From positions 21,814,234-21,878,233 of the forward strand of contig CM066914.1 in the NCBI GenBank assembly GCA_033964015.1: DNA of 64,000 bases. The letters are read 5' to 3'. This document shows positions 55,301 through 64,000 of the stretch, one piece after another. Position 1 is the stretch's first letter; the number at the start of each line of letters is the position of its first letter. The position numbers were made by a program, and so were the translations under genes. Source of the stretch: Scolanthus callimorphus (lineage: Eukaryota; Cnidaria; Anthozoa; Actiniaria; Edwardsiidae). The notes under the pieces are model-generated. The model was not told the origin of the DNA, ran no database searches, and saw nothing but the letters and a program-made list of their open reading frames with translations.

Positions 55301-57530
55301 ATCAAACTTCTAAGCAACCTGCTAGCTTTTTCAAAAACCTATGAGTAATGTTTCATAAGTGTAAGTTGTGTGAGTTCAGTAAAAGGAAGCTGCTAAAACA
55401 AAGCTTCAATGTTGCTTTAGTTTGCAAGGTTGTGAAAACTGGAGTACAACACAGAAATTCATATTTTTTTCCTTACTAAGCAGGGGCGTGGAAGCAAAAT
55501 TATGTTGAAGGGATACTCAACAGGCTCTTTAGAGAGATCTTATTTTAGGCCTAAAGATGGGAAGAAGTGCAACAAAATGTTGTGCTTAAGCAATTCCATC
55601 TTTGAAAAGCCCAGAGGAGCAGCTGTAGATGAAAAACATGATGCGAGAAGGCAAAAAGGCCCAGCACGACTTCAGATTCAGCAAAAGACTTTTGTATGTG
55701 TCTGAGTTGTCCCATTCTGTGTGTCCCATTCTGCCCCATGGAAATACAATTCAGTCTGTTTTCCAACCACCCTGAAATTTCTGCATCATTTTGTGTCAGT
55801 GAAATGAATATTTTGTACAGGTGTCAGGTCTGTTACTGGTACAAAATCATGCTGGTCTGAGTGTGTACCAGTCTCTTAATCACTGCCTAGTAGGTACCTA
55901 AGTCATCAATCTCTTTTCTAGCTTCTCCTCATTTTCAAGCTTTAGTGGTGGACCGGGAGGTGCTGGTAAGTAAGAGAAGAATGCTCTAGGCCCTCTAAGG
56001 TTAAAATGCTAGGGGTGACCGTCGGGAAACTCGAATTTTGACCCTAAAAAATATCTGGTGGGAAAAAGTTTCCATCCTAAAAAATACCCCTCAGTCTGAA
56101 ATACCCTAAAAAATACCAACAACTTTAACAGATTAAATTTTATTCTGGCCGTTTATTTGATATACATCAAATGTATCCTCTCGAGTTTCAAATACACTAT
56201 CATTCTTTCAAATATTTTGGACCTTATGTACCTTATTTGAGTGAGAACCCCCTAAAAAATACCTATTTTTTCTTACCATACCGGTTTTTCCAAACCCCTA
56301 AAAAATACCAGATCGCCGATTTCAACCCCTAAAAAATATGACGGTCACCCCTAGCATTCGAATATAGGGAGTCGTCCCCCCCCCCCCCCCCCCCTGGGGT
56401 TCTAGGCCTACATGTAGCTTGTACGAAAAGTTGATCTAATGACTCTGGCCCTGCTTTCTGAAAAAGTGTGACCCTATGACATAGACCCTGTCTATGGCAA
56501 AGGAAAATCCACCCCTCAAGCTTATATATTTGTTTGTTTTGTTTGTTTATATGTTTGTTTATTTGCTAAACTTGTCTTTATTGTTCTGTTAGGCAACGTG
56601 AAATCAACATCAACTTCAACACGAATTGTTAATGGAAAAAAGATAACACAGAAAAAGTAAGTTTATTCGTGCAGTTGTCATTTGTGGTTCAAACGTGCGT
56701 AAGTCCAGGGCAGTATTCTGAAAAATCGAAAAAAAATTCATTAAGTAATAGGGTGAGTGTCGACAACTAAACAGAATGTAAATTCCAATCAGAAACAAAA
56801 CAAATTCAACAACTAACCAATCAGGGGACGGAGTAACTACGACTTGCGTTTAGCTGTAGAAAGTAGTAGTGATTACACCAATTCTTAATAAAACCTATTG
56901 GAGTAATTAAAAAGTACTAGAGCGAATTTCACATGACTGTCAAGACTTGTTATGTAATTGCAATTGCTTTGCGTTCTCATTGGCTACTTGTTTTTCTCAG
57001 CCAATCAAATGCTGCAGTAAATACAATTGTGTAATATTACTTAGTAATTGGTTCGGCTTGCAATTGGCTAAGAAAAAGCCATTTAGGTGCATTAGTCGTG
57101 ATTTCTCTCGATTCTGATTGGCTAGTGATTGCTCAATTGCGAATGTTTTCACAACAATCATGTGAAAGCCGCTCTATTACCCACGACAGTAATTATTGGT
57201 GATTTACCGAATTCAGTCTCCAATTAAATGGATGATTTCGCTCGTTATGCAGGGCCGTAGTTAGGGGGGTCATTTTTCGAAGAAAAATACAATGAACATT
57301 AAGAAAACAATCGGAAAGCTGGAAAGGGCTACCATACATTTGTACAGATGTGACCCCCCCCCCCCCCCCCCCCCCCCCCTTCTCAAATCCTGGCGACGCC
57401 TGATTGATCCTGTTTGCTTCTGTTATTTTACAGGATTCTTGAGAATGGAACAGAGACTGTTGAGGAGTATGAAAACGACGTCCTGATCAAAAGAGTTGTG
57501 GATGGAACGCCACAACTTACGAACTATTAA
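49396..57530 (+). CDS. DNAJB6: DnaJ (Hsp40) co-chaperone, DNAJB6-like, 9 exons, with indels in exons 2-3
   Basis: Exons: 49396-49460, 52553-52663, 52981-53027, 53995-54073, 54201-54247, 54962-55175, 55922-55965, 56593-56656, 57434-57530. The J domain starts YYDILGVPRSATEQDIKKA, and exon 2 codes WHPDK, containing the HPD motif that activates Hsp70. Downstream are GGGGGNYGN, FHFRSPDEIF, DFFGTNDPFADFF, a glycine/phenylalanine-rich segment, NFSSFSSFSGG, KSTSTSTRIVNGKKITQK and the C-terminal ILENGTETVEEYE, all in DNAJB6 order (human 326- and 241-aa forms; here about 255). Exon 2 needs one added and two removed bases, and exon 3 one added base, to read through; the net shift is zero. All lie at A-runs or near-duplications, so sequencing error is likely. 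The exon 6 stretch HPVHPNHPAYPTYP is unlike vertebrates. DNAJB6 rather than DNAJB2 is inferred from the C-terminus. Confidence 0.88.
50924..51282. mobile_element. GTCCACACTAA element, copy B, TTA target site
   Basis: The left ggtcccatccacactaac and right gttagtgtggacagggca are inverted, flanked by TTA (50921-50923 and 51283-51285). The interior shares tttatccactttc- and cggattcg-like words with 14855-15175. It lies in intron 1 of the DNAJB6-like gene. Confidence 0.8.
51613..51862 (+). mobile_element. tRNA-derived SINE
   Basis: It has an A box tagcgcagtgg (51613-51623) and a B box gagttcaaacc (51656-51666), with the tRNA-like text gtagagcactgggcttg between. A 170-bp body and an (ATT)n tail at 51838-51858 follow. 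The tRNA part lacks a clean acceptor stem, so it is a SINE head, not a tRNA gene. It lies in intron 1 of the DNAJB6-like gene. Confidence 0.8.
53142..53441. mobile_element. MITE with CAGGGGCGTAGCCAG ends and G-runs
   Basis: The left caggggcgtagccag and right ctggctacgcccctg are exact complements. G/C-runs lie just inside both ends (gagagggggggttcc and ggaaccccccc). It lies in intron 3 of the DNAJB6-like gene. Similar starts occur at 28738 and 57250. Confidence 0.85.
56006..56357. mobile_element. MITE with ATGCTAGGGGTGACCGTC ends and CCTAAAAAATA words
   Basis: The left atgctaggggtgaccgtc and right gacggtcacccctagcat are exact complements. The word cctaaaaaatac recurs seven or more times between them. 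A C-run (about 56378-56394) follows. It lies in intron 7 of the DNAJB6-like gene. Confidence 0.85.
56928..57176. mobile_element. TAGAGCGG MITE, copy 2
   Basis: Same family as 45430-45686. Ends tagagcgaatttcacatgac and atcatgtgaaagccgctcta. It lies in intron 8 of the DNAJB6-like gene. A C-run of about 25 lies nearby at 57355-57379. Confidence 0.85.
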
Positions 57531-58564
57531 CAACCACACGTGGACCTCAATGGATTGAATGCAGTGCAAATTTAAGCTGAAGTTTAGACTGTAAAGACAT
57601 TGTTACACAGATCATTCCTTTTGGTATCGAATGCCTGAAGCTTTTGACTGAGTGTCACAGGAACTCTGTATGAACTCTGTATGAACTAAATCCAGTATAT
57701 GATAGTGACAAAAAGACTACTTACTGGATAATAGTTATTTGCAACTGGCGACGTTGTGGCCGTAACCCACGGCCCTCAACAGGCTGAATGGGTCAGGGTC
57801 ACGTTACGGTGATAGACGGTTGTGAGAGCCTGTTCACGTTTTAATTTCACCATTCCACAACAAGATGAATCTTGTAGCATGACAAGGCCAAGAGGTGATA
57901 TGGTGTATTTGTGGGAATCTTTTGTTGAATGCTGAGGATGTCAACCTGAAGAGCCCAAACGCTTGAGGCGTGAAGTTCGAATGCCCAGGATATGTTAGAA
58001 ACTTTGGCAAGAGCCTCTGGCATACAGGATGACATAGCTGAACAGTAGAGGTACTTGAAAACGAGCACCATTACGAAATGTGTTTGGATTGTCACCTTAT
58101 ACCATACAGGGTGCATAATTTCATACTCAGTAAGTAGTCTCACTTACAGGAATCTCAGATCTGCTACACAGGCTGTCTCTGAGGTATTAGAAAATTAGCG
58201 AACCCTTTCCATAATAATCCAACTTTTCACCAGATATATACTTGTAGAGACGACCAACTCGGAAATAGATTATAGACTATTTTGTAGCAGGATCGAAATT
58301 ATGCAATTTCACGTTGTTCACTTTTATTTTGTAGTGGAGTATATGCAATGCGCACACTGTATGAAAATATAGTATGATATTTTTTACAAGTCTTGTTAAG
58401 GTATCAGACTTTAATCTCATCAAGAAATATGTTAGGTTGATCAGGGTTCACGTTGATTGCCTATTTGGCAAGTGCCCCGTTTGAAATATTTAGGATTTTT
58501 TTTACAAATAGTCAGTGTACGCATTCTCTCGTGAAGTGCCATTCTCAGTAACACGTGCACTTAA
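57531..58564. other. 3' flank of the DNAJB6-like gene, no further gene recognised
   Basis: Includes the 3' UTR. The minus-strand frame 57847-58143 (98 codons) has no recognisable family and no splice context. No long repeat seen. Confidence 0.45.
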
Positions 58565-58961
58565 AGGCGCACTGTCACCGAGTCCCCGGGTTTTTTCAAC
58601 AAAATATTATAAAATATGACCAGTGATCTTATATAAACAACTCGGAATCCTATGTATACTGTTATTATGTCGTAGAAAGAAAAAGGAACTGTAACTTGCA
58701 TTATATAAGCATTCTTAGTAAGATTTAGTAGCTTTCGCTATCAAATTTTCACGTTTGAAAACTGTTCAGCCTGATACGAAATAAAAACTGTCATTTCACA
58801 ATCCAATTCCATCCGCTCGATAGCACACGGAAATACTCCAAATTTGTACTGATCTTGTAGCTGAAAAGTTATTTAACAAATCTAGACAATTATTTTGTTC
58901 AATTCTTGTGAATTTGACCCAAATTAACCCTAAAGTCGTGTAAAATGGTGACAGTGCCCCT
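58565..58961. mobile_element. piggyBac-like MITE, TTAA target site
   Basis: The ends aggcgcactgtcacc and ggtgacagtgcccct are inverted and flanked by TTAA (58561-58564 and 58962-58965). The right half (actgttcagcctgatacgaa, caatccaattccatccgctc) recurs at about 23735-23845 and in part near 47450-47520, so this is a dispersed family. Confidence 0.88.
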
Positions 58962-59154
58962 TTAACCGAGACAATTTGCAACAAAAACGTTTCCAGGGCA
59001 ACACGCCTCTTTTGACAATTCTGCGGAGCCTGGTTGTGCGATGCTTCGCAAGGTCGTGCACTCTTTCCTGCTCGTAAGGAGCTTGCGTTTTGTTTGTAAG
59101 TTTTCTCGCTTTTATAGCCAAAACCGTTGATTTCGCTTTTTCTGTCCCGCCAGT

Positions 59155-59284
59155 CAAACCATCTAACCAATCAGGTTCTTGCCCTGTTTCGCCTAGTGCA
59201 GTCGACTGGGTTTTCGTTGCGACAGAAAGCCATTTAACTGCACTAGGCGAAACAAGGCAAGGACCTGATTGGTTTAGATGGTTT
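59155..59284. mobile_element. Intact copy of the CAAACCATCT hairpin element
   Basis: The left caaaccatctaaccaatcag and right ctgattggtttagatggttt are near-complements. The interior has gcctagtgcagt and actgcactaggc. It is the uninterrupted counterpart of the outer element at 14795-16160. Confidence 0.85.
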
Positions 59285-59877
59285 GAAGACGTTTTGAAAG
59301 TACGCAGCGCGAGGCAATAGCTTTAGTTGTAAGCACTTAAAATTGCACGCCCACTTACTTACGGCAATTTACTGTTTGGCCGATCAAGTTTTACATGTAT
59401 AGCTATAGCAGGCATCCTATATGAGGTTCGTGTAGCAGCTCTCGCAAGATCTAACCCTGTTTAAGGTTCATGTACCTCACTGCAATACAACGGAAACACA
59501 AGAATAGAACCAGAAGGCCATAAACAATGAGGTACAACAAGCCAATAGCGTTTCATCTTCAGAGCAAGCTGCTACTCTACTAATACGAAACGTAAAAATG
59601 TACGTCTTGTGGAGGAATCATAAATTCTCTATTCTCCTATAAATAGTATTCATGTGATAAACCGATTAGGCGGCACATGCATTGCCACTTGCAACTTGTA
59701 CAGTGGTTTATCTGTGCCAGCTTGACCGTCTTTCACTGGAATATTTTTTGAAAATGGCATTTTCCATTTCAGAACGCGTAAGAATTCTTGTCATCAAATG
59801 AACATTATGGTCGTTTTCTCGCAAATGAATGGCCTCTTATTGAGGCTTTCCACGAACTAAAGTGTGTACGGCCATAG

Positions 59878-60362
59878 GAGGGGCCACAGAGCTGGAAATT
59901 ACTGCCGTTCATCGGACATTGTCTGGTCAAAATCATCAAATGTCCGACCGAAATTGTCATAATGTCCGGCCAAACGAGTTTTTTTTTTCTGTTCAAGTTT
60001 GCGAAGGAGGCTAAGTTTGCGGTGATGACTAAGAATATGATATCAGAGAAATAATGTGAACTCTCCATTTATCTCCAAACACTAGCTGACAATTTTTCAA
60101 AATACTCAAGGCAACAAGAAACGGTGTAGAATAAAAAACGAATTCAATATATCAGCAATAATTTTCATAAAAGCGCAATAGAGAAGCCTTACTTTTCGCC
60201 ATCTTGTGTTATTTCTTTCAAATTAAAGGTTTGCAAGTTTATGTCCGATCAATTTTCTGATATGTCCGACCAATTTGCAAATGCTATGTCCTACCAGGCT
60301 CGGAGTTTGATCGGACATTGTCAGGTCAAGTGAAAAAAATATATTTCCAGCTCTGGGCCGTG
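59878..60362. mobile_element. TIR element with repeated ATGTCCGACC words
   Basis: The left ggccacagagctggaaat and right atttccagctctgggcc are inverted. The word tgtccgacc or tgtccg-cc recurs about six times inside in both orientations. The 87-codon minus frame is not a gene. Confidence 0.7.
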
Positions 60363-60611
60363 AGCCGTCTATTATGAGCTGTAGTTTCTAATGTCATCAA
60401 TTTACCAACCCGTCATTGGTGTATTATTTGCATGCGTGTGCACAATCAAGAGAAACTGAATATTCTCTTGGCGTAATCTGTAATCTAATGCTCATCATAT
60501 GGGCATGTATAAATTGGCTGTCGTGAAAGTAACTCGTTTTAGCAGTCAAAAGTGTCCATTGAAATGTAGATGACGGCTTCACAGGACGTTATACCCGTGT
60601 ATTACTACAAT

Positions 60612-60832
60612 TTTCATAATTCTGCGAACTCTACGCCAACTTTGGCGCTTCCGTCAATCCGCAATCGATTGAAAACTTATGAGGACTAGTAAGGCTTCAA
60701 AACTAAATTTTCCACCATAAAATTCAAACGAAATTTAGAGAAAGTCTTTAAAAGGTTTGATGGGCAGAAGTCGACAGTTATGGCGTTCGGAAAAGTAGAG
60801 CGGGAGTTCGTAGAATTATGAAAATCGCAGTA
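60612..60832. repeat. Inverted-repeat element
   Basis: The left attttcataattctgcgaac and right gttcgtagaattatgaaaat are inverted, with about 180 bp between. Confidence 0.7.
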
Positions 60833-60849
60833 AAGGGGCTGAATTACCC

Positions 60850-61020
60850 TCCCCATAATGCATTGCTTTGTTTTTGTTTACCTGATTCATTGAATCATAA
60901 ACGGACTAAATGCAACGGAATTCTACTACTGCGAGTTTTTCTCGCGTTTGTACGGTAAAATGCGGTAAACTGACGAAAACAAAGATTTATTGTTACCGAA
61001 AATGGCGGTGAAGCAGTTCA
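60850..61020 (+). repeat. Second copy of the CCCATAATGCATTG family
   Basis: It shares ccccataatgcattgctttg, gcggtaaa and aaaatggcggtgaagcag with 12008-12208. The right end is less clear here. Confidence 0.6.
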
Positions 61021-61484
61021 TCATGGACAGGGTGAATCGGCAGCACCTGTGAAGGCTTCCATTGAGTGCTTTAAACGTAGTTTGCATGTGCATAGTGAAG
61101 CTGGAAGTATTATAATTGTTTGAAGACCGCAGTGTGTGATACAATTATCAGCCACTGTGCTAACGCTGGTGTACAAAATGGAAACAGTCGGAGCTGGTTG
61201 TTTCTGGCTGTATGATAGCAACTATGCACCCTTTTTCCGAAAAACGTTGATTGGAATAAGTAACTGACTGCCAACAGAGGCTCAAAGTGAGGCTAAAGAG
61301 ATTTAAAGCTTGATGTAAGCTTCGCTGTCTATTGCGTAAATAATGTTAACACTCTAAAGATGTATCTAATTTGTGCACGATGCGAACATGTGTCGTGTGG
61401 CAGTGTAGTGAAGGAACCCATAGTGCGGTAGATACGTCTCTCTTTTTAACACGAGATACTATGTTACATTGTTTTTTTTTTGTA

Positions 61485-61530
61485 ATAATAATAATAAAAA
61501 TCATAATAATAATAACAATTATAATATAAT
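61485..61530. repeat. (AATAAT)n simple repeat
   Basis: ATA/AAT-rich microsatellite followed by atagcgcctatcc and aagcgctttaca, a motif pair often seen at ends of invertebrate dispersed repeats. It may be the tail of a retroelement; no head is visible. Confidence 0.5.
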
Positions 61531-61588
61531 ACGATTTATTTATATAGCGCCTATCCACTATTTGCCCTAAGCGCTTTACATTCAATTA

Positions 61589-62038
61589 CAGTAAAAACCC
61601 GCATAAAAGAACAGGTGTTTTGGGGAATCAGGCTGATTTTGTTCTTGTATATTGGGTGTCTTCTTCAAAATCAGCCTGAAAATGTTCTTAAGGTGTTCTT
61701 AAAGTTGTTTCTTAACATCAAATACTTGATTGGTAGAAAGGTGACAGTCATTTAGTAACAACAATTAGTTGTTAAGTCTAAAAAACAATTGCTAAATGTA
61801 CCCTGGAATTCCTGCTGTAGAACTGTGTGTGCATGGTCTAGCACATCATATTGATCTCCTGGGTACTGTACCACACAGTGGGTTACTGTACACGAATCTA
61901 ACTGGCAGCAATTTTTTTTTTATACAAGAACAGTTCATTTTTCAGGCTGTATGTGTTCTTATGTATAAGGTACCTTTTTGACCAAATTTCAGCCTGAATG
62001 TTCTTAAACCACATGTTCTTTTATGCGGGTTTTTACTG
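61589..62038. mobile_element. TA-flanked TIR element, uninterrupted copy
   Basis: The ends cagtaaaaacccgcataaaa and ttttatgcgggtttttactg are flanked by TA (61587-61588 and 62039-62040). The 450 bp carry no transposase. This is the empty-site counterpart of 38668-40336. Confidence 0.9.
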
Positions 62039-62040
62039 TA

Positions 62041-63036
62041 TATCAATAAAACAGAAAAAAAAATCAATACAAGTTTTCTGTGTCTAAAAATACAATAGTA
62101 CAGAGCATATGTTTGTGTTTCCCATGAGCCTTTGGTGGCAGGCATTATTCCGATCAACATTTTCTCGTCCGGAGGACCTGTGGTGAGATTTAACCACAGG
62201 AAGTCCACGCGGATTCTTACAAAAAGAGGAGAACACTTTCTTGATATGGAAAAGGGTATACGGTGCACAGAGTAATGGTAGGAATAGGAACGGATATCTA
62301 TGAGAAAGGCAAGGCCAGACAGTGTCTGTCTTGTAAATAATGATTTTCTTATTCCAATTTCTGTTTTGATAGGTTGGGATAAATAATCTTTTTTAATATA
62401 AATTTGGTATCATGCAGTCATGTCTTAATCCCTCCGCAACTAGAAGTACACTTAGCAAGGCCATATGGCACTATATATTTATAGACTAATTTATTTCTAA
62501 ACGTATTGTGGTTATCTCTTGTAATAAAACAAACAATTATGCATGCTTACGTGTGTTTACTAGATCACCCTCGATATGTGCCTGGCTCCTGTGAACTAGC
62601 AAACTTTTTTTTTGCGCTGCGCGTCTCTTCTGCGCACGGTCGCGCGCGCATTCTGTTCGAAATAACCGTTGAAAACTGAACGCGCGAGCAAAATAAGGCC
62701 AAACAAACAACATAAAAAGCACGCCATTTATGGTTTTAGTGATATTACAGAAAACAAGGATGGTGACCCCCATTTTTTTTCTCTGAAATCGACCGCTACA
62801 GAATATATTCGAAGCAGAAAAAATTTAGGTAGTAGAACATGCATTTTTTCTGCTCCTAAGCAAAGTTAAAATACCAACTAATATCACTATTATAGGCGAG
62901 AAAAAGCAAACTTTCGTATCGTAATGTTTGAATTTCGAACACAATTCGTACGAGCATGGTGACCCCATCTTTTAATGGCATTTTTAATGGCATCAATTGT
63001 ACCAAGTTTCCGTCTTTTTCAACGGAATCACCTTAA
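62041..63036. other. Non-coding stretch, nothing recognised
   Basis: Short frames on both strands (for example 62537-62773 minus) have no domain. No long repeat seen. Confidence 0.4.
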
Positions 63037-63262
63037 AGAGCCTGTGTCAGCCTCCATTTTGTCAGCCTAGCAACATACCGAGACAGAGAAAGCATCCATT
63101 TCCATCGGCTGATTTAGGGAATGTAGTGCAATATTTTCGATTGAATTCGATAAATGAATAATAAAACTTTGTTTTTAGAAGACTATTTCAAGATTTCTAC
63201 ACGTAATTCGTTGTCTCATATCGACTGAAAATAATAACAAAGGAGTGGCTGACACATGCTCT
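63037..63262. mobile_element. TTAA-flanked MITE (AGAGCCTGTGTCAGCC ends)
   Basis: The left agagcctgtgtcagcc and right ggctgacacatgctct are inverted and flanked by TTAA (63033-63036 and 63263-63266), which fits piggyBac-type targeting. A divergent relative lies at about 10858-10985. Confidence 0.8.
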
Positions 63263-63462
63263 TTAAGGATCCATATTCGCACTAGCCTGAACAGCCTGCT
63301 GCAGGCGGTTGCCGGGCGTTTTCATATCGCGGAAACCAGGTCCGTTTGTGCAATGTATTGCGAGACAAGTTGCAAGAGCCATTGCAGCTGACATTAGCTC
63401 GCAATGGTCGCTCGCAACGTATCGAACTTTTACTATTTGCGCGCCAATTTCGAAGTCGTCCA

Positions 63463-63690
63463 TTCTCGTACCCAGAGCTCCCCGGCTCGTCTTCTCGCAG
63501 GGGAGGCTCTGGTGACATCCATTTGAGGACCTTTGCTGATTGGCTGGTTTTGAACGTTGGTGCATGCGCAGAAAGATCTTTCTCTCAACGACTCTGTATC
63601 AAATGTCGCGCATGCGTCAGTGGCTGTCAGCAGAGCCTATACCCCGCGAGGAGACGAGCCGGGGAGTTCTAGGAAAGAGAATGGAAGTCG
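63463..63690. mobile_element. MITE with CATTCTC...CTCCCCGGCTCG ends
   Basis: The left gagctccccggctcgtcttc and right gagacgagccggggagttct are inverted, with ccattctc and gagaatgg outside. Overlapping frames on both strands come from the inverted structure. Confidence 0.7.
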
Positions 63691-63928
63691 TCCGCCTTTC
63701 TGATACAGAACACACATGCGCAAAGAAGCCCGAGAGGGCTTCTGGGAACGAAGTTGCGAGACAAGTTTCAAGATTCACCTGTTACACGCTGCAATGCGAA
63801 ACAAGTTGCTGCAATCCGTTACGAGAAGTAGAGTATTATCCTACTTAATGCAACGACTGCAACCACCTCTCTTTTAACGTGTCAGAGGGTGTTACACACT
63901 GCAATGGATCGTGCAACTTGTCTCGCAA

Positions 63929-64000
63929 GTAGAGGGAGACGGCCGGATCACTACCGAAGAAACATGAAATATCTTCCGCATCAAGAGGATTTGACAGATC
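63929..64000 (-). repeat. Inverted partner of the 4512-4596 repeat, cut by window end
   Basis: Its reverse complement matches 4512-4596 at most positions (gatctgtcaaatcc, ggaagatatttcatgtttct). It continues past the window. Confidence 0.75.

Noticed and set aside
57847..58143. 98-codon minus-strand frame downstream of the DNAJB6-like gene
   Set aside because: No recognisable domain or exon borders. It probably lies in the 3' flank.
60926..61221. Two overlapping minus-strand frames of 72 and 66 codons
   Set aside because: Both cross the dispersed repeat at 60850-61020 and overlap each other in different frames.

Overview
The window is eukaryotic and fits an invertebrate animal, most likely an anthozoan cnidarian such as a coral or anemone. 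The basis is AT-rich, intron-rich genes with GT-AG splice sites, a tRNA-derived SINE, CR1/L2-like LINEs, a Ngaro/DIRS-type tyrosine-recombinase retroelement and many short terminal-inverted-repeat elements. The taxonomic call is inference; no database search was possible. I rebuilt the genes exon by exon from splice sites, reading phase and remembered family sequences.

Layout. 1-3440 is an array of palindromic (foldback) repeats. 3441-11735 holds non-autonomous elements, a broken CR1/L2-like LINE (7450-9945), a TA-flanked 815-bp transposon (9992-10806) and a 61-bp tandem repeat. 11736-32566 (minus) is an intact 16-exon LMBR1/LMBR1L (LIMR) homologue of 489 aa. Its large introns contain a set of nested elements (14.8-16.2 kb), a single-exon class A GPCR on the opposite strand (18104-19087) and a 4.1-kb Ngaro-like element (19379-23511). 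33185-37784 (plus) is PDSS1, the catalytic subunit of the polyprenyl diphosphate synthase of ubiquinone synthesis. 38668-40336 is a TA-flanked element with a LINE fragment inserted in it. 41688-42624 (minus) is a three-exon, 62-aa STMP1-like mitochondrial micropeptide. 42866-44274 (plus) is an ANKRD54 homologue with a one-base frameshift. 44553-48839 (minus) is an intact 7-exon leucine-rich-repeat transmembrane protein. 49396-57530 (plus) is a DNAJB6-like co-chaperone with several one-base indels in exons 2-3. 57531-64000 holds only dispersed repeats.

The six multi-exon genes alternate strand (- + - + - +), giving three head-to-head pairs (LMBR1/PDSS1, STMP1-like/ANKRD54, LRR/DNAJB6), each with a short shared promoter region. 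They do not form a pathway: ubiquinone synthesis, a mitochondrial micropeptide, a signalling scaffold, a chaperone and membrane receptors lie side by side. The most notable gene-level observation is that LMBR1 and DNAJB6, both at human 7q36, are about 17 kb apart here, which could be very old conserved linkage. I found no clear unknown biological system. The unusual content is in repeat architecture, nested genes and the micropeptide.
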